From Streptococcus infantis (GTDB taxonomy: Bacteria; Bacillota; Bacilli; Lactobacillales; Streptococcaceae): a stretch of DNA of 64,000 bases. The notes under the pieces were generated by a model that did not search any database, was not told where the DNA came from, and worked only from the letters and a program-made list of their open reading frames with translations. The position numbers and the translations under genes were made by a program. Positions 38,590 to 47,947 of the stretch are shown here, piece by piece (positions within the stretch are counted from its first letter, which is position 1; every line of letters starts with the position of its first letter). Where the stretch lies: NCBI RefSeq assembly GCF_000963255.1, contig NZ_JYOV01000019.1:116948-180947 (forward strand). The letters are read 5' to 3'.

Positions 38590-38919
38590 TTAGAAATCAG
38601 AATTATCCATGATTTGTTTGCCAAATACTTCTTTTTCAAGACGATTCAAACGTTTCAAAATATCAAAGTTTGTCATAGAAGTTGTACTTCCAAGCTCTGC
38701 TGGTTCAGAAGCTACTGGAGTCACTTGAGGTTTTTTCGCCAATTCCTCTTTCAACTCTGCAATTTCTAAACGGAGTGACTTTACTAATGCTGCATAAGTT
38801 TCATAATCCTTGATGACATCATCCAAGAATTCATCAACCTCTGCTTTACTATATCCACGTACTTCTCTTCCAAAATCCTGCTCAAAAATATCTTTTGCTG
38901 TAAAAATAATACTTGCCAT
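38590..38919 (-). CDS. gpsB: Cell division protein GpsB
   Basis: A 109-residue DivIVA-like protein. The N-terminal membrane-binding domain ([20 protein letters not shown]), a short coiled coil (to about 65), a Pro/Ser linker and a C-terminal trimerisation motif ([19 protein letters not shown]) match GpsB, which co-ordinates septal and peripheral wall synthesis with PBPs and StkP. The start is ATG 38919, behind GGAGAG; an ATG four codons upstream has a poorer site. rnpB follows closely. Confidence 0.95.
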   Translation of the reverse strand: MASIIFTAKDIFEQDFGREVRGYSKAEVDEFLDDVIKDYETYAALVKSLRLEIAELKEELAKKPQVTPVASEPAELGSTTSMTNFDILKRLNRLEKEVFGKQIMDNSDF

Positions 38920-38948
38920 GTCTCTCTCCATTCTCAGTTGCTAGTATT

Positions 38949-38978
38949 ATTATATAAAAAAAGGCAAACAAAAAGCAA
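38949..38978 (-). promoter_or_regulatory. Probable gpsB promoter
   Basis: Minus-strand TTGCTT (38973-38978), 18-base spacer, TATAAT (38949-38954). It may also drive rnpB. Confidence 0.55.
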
Positions 38979-38988
38979 GGTCAAAGGC

Positions 38989-39516
38989 TCAATTTTCGGA
39001 AAAATTTTCAGCTACTTCGTTTAATTCCTCAAATGTTAATCTTTTTGTAATATAGTTGTCTTTCTTTTTCATCAGTTCGTAAAAATACTTCAGTTTTGTT
39101 TCATTTTCTTCATCATAAAAAAGATAAGCTCCATCTGTATTTTCAAGTAAGAAAAGTTGATAGTCTCGTAATTGACCCTTGTGTTCATAGTTCGGATAGG
39201 CGTATTTTACAAAATCAACTTGTTTAAATTCACTAAGTTTAACCTGATTTCCCTCATTCCAGTTTTCCCCATGAGTCTCAAAATCAAAGATAGTTGCAAG
39301 TTGGAAACCAAAGTCATCTTTCATATCTCTGGCCACCTCTAAAACCCAGTGTTCAAATCCCAGAGTTCCCGTAAATACCAACCATTTCAATCCTTCGTCT
39401 GCCATTTTTTCCAAATCTCTACGAATGGCTTTTTTAATAATTTTTAAACGAATATCTTTTTCATTAAACAATCCTAAATCAAAGCTAGAATAGCCTAAAA
39501 TCAAGGCTGTATGCAT
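38989..39516 (-). CDS. ypsA: YpsA/DUF1273 SLOG-family protein
   Basis: A 175-residue protein of the DUF1273 (YpsA) family with a Rossmann-like SLOG nucleotide-binding fold. Visible motifs are [13 protein letters not shown] at the start, [20 protein letters not shown] in the middle and [20 protein letters not shown]. It is conserved next to gpsB and recU in streptococci, and Bacillus YpsA affects cell division; ligand unknown. The start was set at ATG 39516 (AAGGGTG site), since 25 extra in-frame codons reach into the divergent recU promoter. Confidence 0.85.
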   Translation of the reverse strand: MHTALILGYSSFDLGLFNEKDIRLKIIKKAIRRDLEKMADEGLKWLVFTGTLGFEHWVLEVARDMKDDFGFQLATIFDFETHGENWNEGNQVKLSEFKQVDFVKYAYPNYEHKGQLRDYQLFLLENTDGAYLFYDEENETKLKYFYELMKKKDNYITKRLTFEELNEVAENFSEN

Positions 39517-39540
39517 TTTTTCACCCTTTCTGTGCACCTT

Positions 39541-39551
39541 TATGGTATAAT
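39541..39551 (+). promoter_or_regulatory. Extended -10 of recU-pbp1A
   Basis: TATGGTATAAT with TG-G-TATAAT (hexamer 39546-39551), 33 bases before the recU start. No good -35 was seen. Confidence 0.6.
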
Positions 39552-39583
39552 AGAGTGATGTTATTGTACCAATAAGGAGAATT

Positions 39584-40180
39584 ATGGTCAACTATCCTCA
39601 TAAACTTTCATCGAAAAAAAAACATCAAATCACCTCACAAACTAAAAATTTCGCAAATCGTGGGATGACCTTTGAGAAGATGATCAATGCTACAAACGAG
39701 TATTATCTGACACACGGTTTGGCTGTTATCCATAAAAAACCAACTCCTGTTCAGATTGTCCGCGTAGACTATCCTCAGCGTAGTCGTGCTAAGATTGTTG
39801 AAGCTTATTTTAGACAAGCATCAACTACCGATTATTCTGGAGTTTATGAAGGGTTTTACATCGATTTCGAAGCCAAGGAAACCAAGCAAAAACATGCGAT
39901 TCCGATGAAGAACTTCCATCCTCATCAGATTCGGCATATGGAACAAGTCCTTGATCAAAAAGGGATTTGCTTTGTCCTTCTTCATTTTTCTTCTTATCAA
40001 GAAACGTATTTATTACCGGCACTTGACCTCATCCGTTTTTATCATCAGGATATGGGTAAAAAGTCAATGCCGCTTGACTATATCAAAGAATTCGGTTATG
40101 TGATTGAGCAGTCTGCTTTTCCACAAATTCCTTACCTTGATACAGTCAAACAACATTTACTAGGTGGTAAAACAATATGA
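39584..40180 (+). CDS. recU: Holliday junction resolvase RecU
   Basis: A 198-residue RecU. The active-site region reads [20 protein letters not shown] (Asp, Glu and Lys of the nuclease core) and is preceded by the stalk region [18 protein letters not shown]. It cuts Holliday junctions during recombination and chromosome segregation. Start ATG 39584 has GGAGAA. The stop overlaps the pbp1A start by four bases, the classical recU-pbp1A pair of Firmicutes. Confidence 0.95.
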   Translation: MVNYPHKLSSKKKHQITSQTKNFANRGMTFEKMINATNEYYLTHGLAVIHKKPTPVQIVRVDYPQRSRAKIVEAYFRQASTTDYSGVYEGFYIDFEAKETKQKHAIPMKNFHPHQIRHMEQVLDQKGICFVLLHFSSYQETYLLPALDLIRFYHQDMGKKSMPLDYIKEFGYVIEQSAFPQIPYLDTVKQHLLGGKTI

Positions 40181-42339
40181 ACAAACAAACTATCTTACGC
40201 ATCGCTAAATACCTCGGCATTGGTGTGATTAGCTTATTTATCGCAGCTTTCCTGCTTGGTGGTGGTGTCTTTCTTTACTATGCAAACAAAGCTCCTGAAC
40301 TTTCCGAGAGTAAACTTGTTGCAACTACATCAAGTAAAATTTATGATAGCAAAAATGAACTAATCGCAGATTTAGGTTCGGAACGTCGTGTTAATGCTCA
40401 AAGTAGTGATATTCCTACTGATCTTGTCAATGCGATTGTCTCTATCGAGGATCACCGTTTCTTTAACCACAGAGGAATTGATAGCATTCGTATAGCAGGA
40501 GCATTCCTTCGTAACCTTCGAAGCAATAGTGGTCTTCAAGGTGGATCAACTTTGACTCAGCAGTTAATTAAATTAACTTACTTTTCAACATCAACAGCTG
40601 ATCAAACTCTATCCCGTAAAGTTCAAGAGGCTTGGTTAGCTATCCAGCTAGAGCGAACTGCAACTAAGCAAGAAATCTTAACTTATTACATCAATAAAGT
40701 CTACATGTCAAATGGTAACTATGGTATGCAGACAGCTGCGGAAAACTATTATGGTAAGGACCTCAAAGACTTATCCATTCCTCAGCTAGCACTCTTAGCA
40801 GGTATGCCACAGGCTCCAAATCAATACGATCCTTATTCTAACCCTGAAGCAGCCCTTGAAAGACGGAACCTCGTTTTGTCAGAAATGCAAAAACAAGGTT
40901 ACCTTACAGCCGAACAATATGAAACAGCTATCAATACTCCAATCACAGATGGACTTCAAAGTCTAAAATCTATTAATAGCTATCCACAGTACATGGATAA
41001 CTATCTTAAAGAGGTTATTGACCAAGTAGAACAAGAGACAGGTTATAATCTATTAACAACAGGTATGGAAGTCTATACCAACGTCGACCAAGAGGTACAA
41101 AAACACCTTTGGGACGTCTATAATACTGATCAATACGTAAACTATCCTGATGATGATATCCAAGCAGCCTCTACTATCATTGATGTATCAAATGGTAAAG
41201 TTATTGCCCAACTCGGATCTCGTCACCAAGCTAGCAATGTATCCTTTGGTACTAACCAAGCAGTGGAAACAAACCGTGACTGGGGTTCAACTATGAAACC
41301 AATTACGGACTATGCACCTGCACTTGAGTACGATATCTATGACTCAACTGCTTATATGCTTAAGGATGTACCATATAACTTCCCAGGTACTAGCACTCCA
41401 GTCTACAACTGGGATCGTGGCTATTATGGTAACATCACTCTTCAAACTGCTATCCAACAATCTCGTAACGTACCAGCAGTTGAAACTCTTGATAGAGTTG
41501 GACTCGATAAAGCCAAAAAATTCTTAAACGGACTTGGCATTGATTATCCAACCATGGTATATGCAAACGCAATTTCAAGTAATACGACTGAATCAGGTAA
41601 ACAGTACGGTGCAAGTAGTGAAAAAATGGCTGCCGCCTATGCTGCATTTGCTAACGGTGGTATCTATCACAAACCAATGTATATCAATAAAGTTGTCTTT
41701 AGCGACGGTAGTTCAAAAGAGTTTTCTGATCAAGGTACTCGTGCTATGAAAGAAACAACCGCCTATATGATGACAGAAATGATGAAAACAGTATTATACT
41801 CTGGTACAGGTCGAGACGCTTATATTTCATGGCTTCCACAAGCAGGTAAAACTGGTACATCAAACTACACTGATGAAGAGATTGAAAACCACATTAAAAC
41901 AAGTCAATTTGTTGCTCCAGACGAAATGTTTGTTGGTTATACCCGTAAATATTCAATGGCGGTCTGGACTGGTTACTCAAACCGCCTTACTCCAATCGTT
42001 GGTGATGGCTTTACTGTTGCCACTAGTATCTATCGTTCTATGATGCAGTATCTAGCAGAGGACGATCACCCTGGTGATTGGACAATGCCAGAAGGACTTC
42101 ATAGAAGTGGTGATTACATCTTCAAGAATGGGGCACGTAGCAACTGGATTCCACAGTCAACTCAAGAAAGTTCGACTACAGAGAGCTCTAGCTCAAGTTC
42201 AACTTCAACAACTGAAAGTGAAAGCTCTTCAAATGAAAATACAAATGGCACTACTAATCCAAATGCAACGCAACCAAACTCATCTGCAAATTCTCAACAA
42301 CAAAATCAACCCCAACAAAATCCACGAAGACAACAATAA
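40177..42339 (+). CDS. pbp1A: Penicillin-binding protein 1A
   Basis: A 720-residue bifunctional class A PBP. One membrane anchor (about 14-33) is followed by the GT51 transglycosylase domain ([46 protein letters not shown]) and the transpeptidase domain with STMK, SRN and KTGTS motifs in order. The tail is rich in Ser/Thr/Asn/Gln. It polymerises and cross-links peptidoglycan outside the membrane. The STMK motif and the later TSQF stretch have the form I recall for beta-lactam-susceptible pneumococci. Coupled to recU, with a terminator behind. Confidence 0.96.
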   Translation: MNKQTILRIAKYLGIGVISLFIAAFLLGGGVFLYYANKAPELSESKLVATTSSKIYDSKNELIADLGSERRVNAQSSDIPTDLVNAIVSIEDHRFFNHRGIDSIRIAGAFLRNLRSNSGLQGGSTLTQQLIKLTYFSTSTADQTLSRKVQEAWLAIQLERTATKQEILTYYINKVYMSNGNYGMQTAAENYYGKDLKDLSIPQLALLAGMPQAPNQYDPYSNPEAALERRNLVLSEMQKQGYLTAEQYETAINTPITDGLQSLKSINSYPQYMDNYLKEVIDQVEQETGYNLLTTGMEVYTNVDQEVQKHLWDVYNTDQYVNYPDDDIQAASTIIDVSNGKVIAQLGSRHQASNVSFGTNQAVETNRDWGSTMKPITDYAPALEYDIYDSTAYMLKDVPYNFPGTSTPVYNWDRGYYGNITLQTAIQQSRNVPAVETLDRVGLDKAKKFLNGLGIDYPTMVYANAISSNTTESGKQYGASSEKMAAAYAAFANGGIYHKPMYINKVVFSDGSSKEFSDQGTRAMKETTAYMMTEMMKTVLYSGTGRDAYISWLPQAGKTGTSNYTDEEIENHIKTSQFVAPDEMFVGYTRKYSMAVWTGYSNRLTPIVGDGFTVATSIYRSMMQYLAEDDHPGDWTMPEGLHRSGDYIFKNGARSNWIPQSTQESSTTESSSSSSTSTTESESSSNENTNGTTNPNATQPNSSANSQQQNQPQQNPRRQQ

Positions 42340-42348
42340 AATATATAA

Positions 42349-42376
42349 AAAAACTGAGGATTTATTCTCAGTTTTT
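42349..42376 (+). terminator. Terminator of recU-pbp1A
   Basis: AAAAACTGAG / CTCAGTTTTT around a short AT-rich loop, with the terminal T run. Confidence 0.85.
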
Positions 42377-42673
42377 TATATGCAGTTTTTTATGGTGGAA
42401 TCTTAATTTTTATAAAGCCAAACTTTTAAAATTAGGAAGAGAAACAACTGAACAGACTAAAAAACTGTCAAAGCTATCTCAATCGCAACCTTATCCCAAA
42501 TACAAGTTAAATAGTCGGGAAATCTGTTTAAAATTATAGATAAAAGTTACCTTGTGTTTATGTAGTTTATCTATGAACTGGGGCGTGACTTAGAAAGTCT
42601 GTTCTACTACTTCAATGCAGAGCTTAAACCAATAACCAAAATTTCAAACTGATGTCTCAGGAATGATATCAAA
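42377..42673. other. Intergenic stretch without recognised gene
   Basis: About 300 bases between convergent pbp1A and the aliA-like gene. No reading frame with a ribosome site, RNA gene or repeat was recognised. In pneumococcus other genes can lie in this interval, so it may be a scar, but I see no homologous remnant. Confidence 0.4.
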
Positions 42674-42704
42674 AGGCCAGACTTTTTGTCCGGCCTCTTT
42701 TTTC
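42674..42704. terminator. Terminator of the aliA-like gene
   Basis: Stem AGGCCAGAC / GTCCGGCCT with a TTTTT loop (42674-42696), T run on the plus strand and weaker one on the minus strand. Confidence 0.75.
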
Positions 42705-44687
42705 TTATTTGACATGTTTTGCAAGATCTTCTTGCGCTTTTTTATTAGATTCTTCTTTTTCTTTCTTCCATTTATCTTGAGCTTTTTGATATTCATCAGC
42801 AGTTACTGGTTTATCTTGAAGTTCAAGGTACTTGTACAAGAGGGCTTCACTTGTTCCTTTGTTACCTGAGTAAGCAAATGGAAGTGTGTATGGCACCATC
42901 TTAGACAACATTGGACGTCCAGTTTGAGAAGTTGTTGGAATAATCAATGCACTATCTGTCAACCAAGCTTGAGCTGCAGCATATTTATCATAACGTTTTG
43001 AAACGTCAGTGTTTTCATTTCCGGCTTCAACAACCATCTTTTCGTAATCTTCCAAACCAACTTGTTTGGCAGCGGCGTTGTTTGTACCAGAATCAAATCC
43101 TAGATAAGTCTTAGTATTTTCACCTACAGACGGTTTGATGATATCAAGGTAAGTAGATGGGTCGATATAGTCTGGTGACCAACCAACGTTATCTGAGAGA
43201 TCCCAATCTTCTCCAGCAGCTGTTTCAGCAAAGTAGGTAACATTGAGAACTTCATCTTTTTGAAGTTGTTGGATATCAACAACTACGTTGTCAGCTCCTA
43301 ATGTTGCTTCAAGTGATTGTTTCAATGATTGAACACGTTGTACTTTTGTAGTACTTGTTTGGTCAACAGGCATATCCAAGTGAATTGGGAATTGAACACC
43401 ATCTGCTTGGAGAGCTGTCTTAGCTTTAGCAAATTCTGCTTTTGCTTTTTCAGGGTTGTAAAGACCGTCTTGAGCGTCATCCAGATTGACATCTTTCCAC
43501 TCGTCACCATAGGTTACCAATTTTTCTTTGACTAAATCACCAAAGTTTTTACCATCTGCTTGAACAAATGTTGGTGGCACAAACAAGTTACGAAGAAGTT
43601 TGCTTGCTCCACTTTCTCCATTTACTTGAGAAGCATAAGCAGTTCTATCAAAACCAAAGGCAAGAGCTTGACGGAAATCTTTGTTAAGGAGAGCTTTCTT
43701 AGTTGATGTCTTTTGCTCATCTGTAGTCTTAGAAGTGTACTTGTAAGATTGACGATCAATATTGGTACCAATCAAGTACGTTGAAGAATCTTGTGGTGTA
43801 TAAACGATGTTGTCTTTAAACTCTTTTTCGAGTTCAGGATAACTTGCACTTGTTGGAAAGAGACGAGCCATTGAAAAGCTTCCATCTTTGAAGTTTTCTG
43901 CAAGTTTGTTATTGTCTTGACCATCCCAGAATGATAGTTTTACTTTATCAATATGAACATTGTCCTTATCCCAGTAGTTTGGATTTTTTTCAAATTCTAC
44001 TGAAGATTTAGCTACCAATGATTTCAATAAGAAAGGACCATTATAAAGGATACTGCTTGGATCAGTTGCTTTGGCAAAGTCACTTCCTTTAGAAGTAAGG
44101 AATTCTTCATTTACTGGTGCGAGAACACCCATAGTTGTTTTAGAGTTCCAGAAGCTTTCTGGTTTGTTCAAAGTGTATTGAACTGTCTGATCATCAATTG
44201 CCTTAATTCCAACTTCAGAAAAGTCTTTTACTTCACCTTTCACATAAGCATCAAGACCCTTAATAGAATCTTGGACGAGATAAAGGGCTTCTGACTTATT
44301 GTCAGCTGCATACTTAAGACCTGTTACAAAGTCTTGCGCTTTCACTGGCGCATACTCTTCTCCTTCAGAAGTATACCATTTAGCATCTTTACGGATTGTG
44401 TAAGTGTAAGTCAAACCGTCTTGAGATACTGACCAATCTTCTGCCATTGATGGTACGAAGTTTCCGTAACGGTCATTTTCCATCAAACCGTCAACGACAT
44501 TACTTGTGATATTAGCAACTGCAGCCTTACCAGTTGTCAAATAGTTGAGGCTGTCTGGGTCAGTTTCATAAACGTAAGAAAAAGTTTTCTCACCTTTTGC
44601 ACTAGAGCCTGAACCCGAACAAGCTGCCAAAACACCTGATGCTAACAGAGTCACCCCTGCTAGGGCCATTACTTTTGAAAATTTCAT
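42705..44687 (-). CDS. aliA: AliA-type oligopeptide-binding lipoprotein
   Basis: A 660-residue family 5 solute-binding lipoprotein. Lipobox LAAC (Cys23) follows the signal peptide; then TFSYVYETDPDSLNYLTTGK, GLMENDRYGNFVPSMAEDW and FRQALAFGFDRTAY are typical of AmiA/AliA/AliB oligopeptide receptors. The C-terminal tail is Lys/Glu-rich. It hands peptides to the Ami permease; no permease genes are adjacent. Position next to pbp1A and orientation match pneumococcal aliA. A consensus promoter with a CodY-like box lies upstream. The exact paralogue (AliA or AliB-like) is inferred from position. Confidence 0.88.
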   Translation of the reverse strand: MKFSKVMALAGVTLLASGVLAACSGSGSSAKGEKTFSYVYETDPDSLNYLTTGKAAVANITSNVVDGLMENDRYGNFVPSMAEDWSVSQDGLTYTYTIRKDAKWYTSEGEEYAPVKAQDFVTGLKYAADNKSEALYLVQDSIKGLDAYVKGEVKDFSEVGIKAIDDQTVQYTLNKPESFWNSKTTMGVLAPVNEEFLTSKGSDFAKATDPSSILYNGPFLLKSLVAKSSVEFEKNPNYWDKDNVHIDKVKLSFWDGQDNNKLAENFKDGSFSMARLFPTSASYPELEKEFKDNIVYTPQDSSTYLIGTNIDRQSYKYTSKTTDEQKTSTKKALLNKDFRQALAFGFDRTAYASQVNGESGASKLLRNLFVPPTFVQADGKNFGDLVKEKLVTYGDEWKDVNLDDAQDGLYNPEKAKAEFAKAKTALQADGVQFPIHLDMPVDQTSTTKVQRVQSLKQSLEATLGADNVVVDIQQLQKDEVLNVTYFAETAAGEDWDLSDNVGWSPDYIDPSTYLDIIKPSVGENTKTYLGFDSGTNNAAAKQVGLEDYEKMVVEAGNENTDVSKRYDKYAAAQAWLTDSALIIPTTSQTGRPMLSKMVPYTLPFAYSGNKGTSEALLYKYLELQDKPVTADEYQKAQDKWKKEKEESNKKAQEDLAKHVK

Positions 44688-44714
44688 AATAAACTCCTTT
44701 ATGACTTTTTATAC

Positions 44715-44761
44715 ATTATAGTCCCTTTTTTGCCAAGTGTCAATACAATTTTCAGAATTTT
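44715..44761 (-). promoter_or_regulatory. aliA promoter with CodY-like box
   Basis: Minus-strand TTGACA (44738-44743), 17-base spacer, TATAAT (44715-44720), a perfect consensus. AAAATTCTGAAAATT (44747-44761) starts three bases upstream of the -35 and matches 13 of 15 CodY consensus positions. Confidence 0.75.
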
Positions 44762-44875
44762 TCAAATTGAATTGAAAACAATTGCTATTTTAAAATTATT
44801 TTTTTACAATCAGTCAATTTTATGGCATTCATATTTGAAAAATCTCTTTATTAGCAGTTTTCAAGTAAATCTTTA

Positions 44876-44884
44876 TGATATAAT
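44876..44884 (+). promoter_or_regulatory. Extended -10 of luxS
   Basis: TGATATAAT (hexamer 44879-44884), 27 bases before the luxS start. Confidence 0.65.
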
Positions 44885-44911
44885 GAAAGGAGAAAGTTGA
44901 AAGGAAATACC

Positions 44912-45394
44912 ATGTCAAAAGAAGTTATTGTTGAAAGTTTTGAACTGGATCACACCATTGTCAAAGCACCTTATGTCCGTTTAATTGGGGAAGAAACAGG
45001 TCCTAAGGGAGATATCATTTCTAACTTTGATATCCGCTTGGTTCAACCAAATGAGGACTCTATCCCAACAGCTGGACTTCATACGATTGAACACCTCTTG
45101 GCTAAGCTTATCCGTACTCGCATTGATGGTATGATTGATTGTTCACCATTTGGTTGTCGTACAGGTTTCCATATGATTATGTGGGGTCGTCATACTAGCG
45201 CTGAAATCGCTGCTGTCATCAAGGATTCTCTCAAGGAAATTGCAGAGTCAACAACTTGGGAAGATGTCCCAGGGACTACCATTGAGTCTTGTGGTAACTA
45301 CAAGGATCACAGCCTATTTTCAGCTAAGGAATGGGCAAAATTGATTCTTGAACAAGGAATTTCAGATGATGCCTTTGAACGTCATGTCATTTAA
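44912..45394 (+). CDS. luxS: S-ribosylhomocysteine lyase LuxS
   Basis: A 160-residue LuxS. Metal-binding [10 protein letters not shown] (His-x-x-Glu-His) and the catalytic Cys region [14 protein letters not shown] are present, with [12 protein letters not shown] near the end. It splits S-ribosylhomocysteine into homocysteine and the AI-2 precursor in the activated methyl cycle. The start is ATG 44912 behind AAAGGAA; the longer frame uses a TTG. It faces the aliA-like gene across 224 bases, where pneumococci carry dexB and the capsule locus. Confidence 0.97.
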   Translation: MSKEVIVESFELDHTIVKAPYVRLIGEETGPKGDIISNFDIRLVQPNEDSIPTAGLHTIEHLLAKLIRTRIDGMIDCSPFGCRTGFHMIMWGRHTSAEIAAVIKDSLKEIAESTTWEDVPGTTIESCGNYKDHSLFSAKEWAKLILEQGISDDAFERHVI

Positions 45395-45401
45395 CACAAA
45401 A

Positions 45402-45430
45402 GAACCGGCTTTTCAGCTGGTTCCTTTTTT
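45402..45430. terminator. Bidirectional terminator between luxS and clpL
   Basis: Stem GAACCGGC / GCTGGTTC (45402-45423, one G-U) with A run before and T run after it. Confidence 0.9.
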
Positions 45431-45448
45431 GATTCGCAAAACTTTGAT

Positions 45449-47542
45449 TTAGGCTTTTTCACGAATGACCAAGACACCATCTTCCATGTCGGCTTCAAGG
45501 TGTTTAGCATCCAAATTATCTAAGTGGAAGTCTGTTACTTTGTCACGAATTTGTTGTTCAACTACTCGACGTAGTGGACGAACACCCATGACTTCATCAT
45601 AACCTTCTTCAGTCATGTATTCTTTAGCTGCATCGCTCACTGCCAAGTCGATTTCTTTCTTAGCAAGTGTCTTATTGACATCAATCAACATCAAATCAAC
45701 AATCTTAGAAAGATCTTCCTTACTCAAGTGTGAGAATTCAATCACAGCGTTGAAACGGTTCAAGAATTCTGGACGGAAGTAAGGTTTCAAACGATCCATC
45801 AATTCTGGTTTGTCTGCATCTTCTGTCAAGTTTGCTTCATAACCAAAACCAGCGTTTGAAGTTGCGATAATAACAGTGTTCTTGAAGTTTACAGTATTAC
45901 CTTGACCGTCTGTCAAACGACCATCATCCAAGACTTGAAGAAGAAGAGTAATCACTTGAGGGTCAGCCTTTTCAATTTCGTCGAGAAGGACAATTGAGTA
46001 AGGATTACGGCGAACACGTTCAGTCAAGGTATTGTTATTGTCATCGTAACCAACATAACCAGCTGTTGTACCAATCAATTTAGAAACGGCTGTACGGTCG
46101 CTGTATTCAGACATATCCAAACGGATGATAGCATCTTTCGTTCCGAACATATCAAGAGCTAATTGTTTAGCCAACTCAGTCTTACCAACGCCAGTAGGTC
46201 CTACAAAGAGGAAGCTACCGATTGGGCGATTTCCTTCATCAAAACCTGCACGGTTACGACGGATAGCACGTGCCACTGCTTCAACGGCTTTATCTTGACC
46301 GATAACCTTAGTTTGCAAACGGTGACCCATGTCTTTCAAACGTTCAATATCAGTCGCACCCATTTGTGAAACAGGAATACCTGTCATACGTTCTACAGAC
46401 TCAGCTACGTCATTGACAGTCGCTGTCACCTTGTGATCTTCAGTATGGTTGGCAATTTGTTTTTCAAGTTCTTCGATACGAATTTTTGCATTAAGGGCTG
46501 CTTCGTAATCTTCTTTAGCAGCTGCAGCTTCTTGTTTAGCTTTTTCTTCTTCAATTTCATGTTCCACAGCATGTACATCTGTCACTGGGTGTTGTGCTGC
46601 CAAGTGAGCAGCTGTCACATCGACAAGGTCGATAGCCTTATCTGGCAAGCTACGTTGTGGAATGTATTGAACAGAGTAATCAACAGCCGCTTTCAAAACT
46701 TCATCTGGCAAAATAACATTGTGGTGTTGTTGATAAAGATCACGGATCCCTTGGAGAATCTTGAAAGTATCTTCAGCAGATGGTGCATTAACTTTTACTT
46801 CGTTGAAACGACGAGCAAGAGCAGCATTTTTCAAAATAGTGTTGCGATACTCATCTTGAGTTGTCGCGCCAATTACTGTCAATTCACCACGTGAAAGAGC
46901 TGGTTTCAAGATATCAGCAAGACCTTTAGATCCTTGACCATCCCCTGTGCTACCTGCACCAAGGATTTGGTGGATTTCATCGAAGAAGAGGATAATATTT
47001 CCAGCTTCTTTAACTTCTTTTACCAAGTTCTGAATATTTTCTTCAAAGCTACCACGATATTGAGTACCAGCTTCAAGTCCAGAAATATCAATAGAAATGA
47101 TTTCTTTGTTCTTGATTGCTGCTGGAACGTCACCATTCACAATAGCTTGTGCAAGGCCTTCTACTACAGCAGTTTTACCAACACCAGCATCACCGACAAG
47201 AACTGGGTTATTCTTTGTACGACGAGAAAGGATTTCAGATGTTTCTTGAATTTCCTTATTACGTCCAATAACCGGATCCAGCTTACCTTCACGCGCTTCA
47301 GCTGTTAAGTTACGTCCAAGTTTCGCAAGAATACCATCTTGTTTCATAGCTTTACCTTGAACATATTGAGCTTGGTCACTTCCTTCACTAGGAAGTTGAC
47401 CAGTTTGACGGTAAATCGCGAACTCTTCCGGAGTTACCTCACGACCGTTAATCAAGTAACGACGATTTTCAGAACTATATCCACGCATACCGCCCATCAA
47501 TTGGTTAAATAAATCATCCATATTGTTAAAGTTGTTATTCAT
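45449..47542 (-). CDS. clpL: ATP-dependent protease/chaperone ATPase ClpL
   Basis: A 697-residue Clp/HSP100 ATPase with two AAA+ modules: Walker A GDAGVGKT (about residue 118) and GPTGVGKTE (about 430), each with its Walker B ([18 protein letters not shown]), and a short coiled-coil middle region (about 325-360). The very short N-terminal domain rich in Asn/Gly is typical of ClpL. It acts as a stress chaperone. CtsR-type boxes lie in its long leader and over the upstream promoter, so heat-shock control by CtsR is expected. Confidence 0.95.
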   Translation of the reverse strand: MNNNFNNMDDLFNQLMGGMRGYSSENRRYLINGREVTPEEFAIYRQTGQLPSEGSDQAQYVQGKAMKQDGILAKLGRNLTAEAREGKLDPVIGRNKEIQETSEILSRRTKNNPVLVGDAGVGKTAVVEGLAQAIVNGDVPAAIKNKEIISIDISGLEAGTQYRGSFEENIQNLVKEVKEAGNIILFFDEIHQILGAGSTGDGQGSKGLADILKPALSRGELTVIGATTQDEYRNTILKNAALARRFNEVKVNAPSAEDTFKILQGIRDLYQQHHNVILPDEVLKAAVDYSVQYIPQRSLPDKAIDLVDVTAAHLAAQHPVTDVHAVEHEIEEEKAKQEAAAAKEDYEAALNAKIRIEELEKQIANHTEDHKVTATVNDVAESVERMTGIPVSQMGATDIERLKDMGHRLQTKVIGQDKAVEAVARAIRRNRAGFDEGNRPIGSFLFVGPTGVGKTELAKQLALDMFGTKDAIIRLDMSEYSDRTAVSKLIGTTAGYVGYDDNNNTLTERVRRNPYSIVLLDEIEKADPQVITLLLQVLDDGRLTDGQGNTVNFKNTVIIATSNAGFGYEANLTEDADKPELMDRLKPYFRPEFLNRFNAVIEFSHLSKEDLSKIVDLMLIDVNKTLAKKEIDLAVSDAAKEYMTEEGYDEVMGVRPLRRVVEQQIRDKVTDFHLDNLDAKHLEADMEDGVLVIREKA

Positions 47543-47575
47543 ATTTTATACCTCGTTTAATTTCAAAATTAGTTA

Positions 47576-47602
47576 GTCAAATTACTTTGACTTTCTCTGA
47601 CC
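47576..47602 (-). promoter_or_regulatory. CtsR-type operator near the clpL start
   Basis: On the minus strand GGTCAGAGAAAGTCAAA (47586-47602) fits 16 of 17 positions of the CtsR consensus RGTCAAANANRGTCAAA. It overlaps a perfect repeat GTCAAA-N4-TTTGAC (47576-47591). Confidence 0.75.
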
Positions 47603-47622
47603 TTTGTTTTAAAAATTTTAGA

Positions 47623-47715
47623 CTAGCAATTTGCTACTCTACGTATAATTTCAGGTTTTTCTTTTTCCAATACAGAATTTCTGATTGGACTTCTAAAAAT
47701 ACTAATGTTAAACAT
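47623..47715 (-). CDS. Thirty-codon reading frame in the clpL leader
   Basis: A possible small protein of 30 residues, starting MFNISIFRSPIRN and ending EIIRRVANC. It has a credible ribosome site (GAGGTG, seven bases from the ATG) and ends 80 bases before clpL. It lies wholly inside the untranslated leader predicted from the upstream promoter. It could be a leader peptide, an independent microprotein or chance. No family is recognised; the basic, slightly amphipathic composition tells little. The strong ribosome site is the only positive evidence. Confidence 0.4.
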   Translation of the reverse strand: MFNISIFRSPIRNSVLEKEKPEIIRRVANC

Positions 47716-47822
47716 AGGTTGCACCTCTTTTCTAGGTTTTACCCATACTTTGATCTTAAGATGAAATACATAATCACCTTAAAATCAAGATTTTCTAAGG
47801 ATTTCCTTATCCTTATGTTCTT

Positions 47823-47872
47823 AGTTTATCACTTTGGTCAGTAATAGTCAAGATATTTGACCAAATTTGATC
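47823..47872 (-). promoter_or_regulatory. clpL promoter with two CtsR-type boxes
   Basis: Minus-strand TTGACT (47846-47851), 17-base spacer, TAAACT (47823-47828). GGTCAGTAATAGTCAAG (47836-47852, plus strand, 14 of 17) covers the -35, and GATCAAATTTGGTCAAA (47856-47872, minus strand, 15 of 17) lies just upstream. Confidence 0.7.
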
Positions 47873-47900
47873 AAATTTTTTAAAATATTTTTTTATAGCA

Positions 47901-47930
47901 AAAAAACCAGTCAAAGTGACTGGTTTTTAA
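47901..47930. terminator. Terminator of pflB
   Basis: Stem AAAAACCAGTCA / TGACTGGTTTTT with loop AAG, perfect and usable in both directions; it begins 18 bases after the pflB stop. Confidence 0.92.
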
Positions 47931-47947
47931 TTTATTATTTATGAATC

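Noticed and set aside
46433..46894. Long plus-strand frames opposite clpL, and similar ones opposite gnd, ilvC, ilvB and mutS2
   Set aside because: Shadows of real genes on the other strand, with Cys/Phe/Ser-rich composition and no starts with ribosome sites.
47587..47844. Plus-strand frame of 85 codons upstream of clpL
   Set aside because: It runs antisense through the clpL leader and promoter, has no ribosome site and has an AT-driven, Phe-rich composition.
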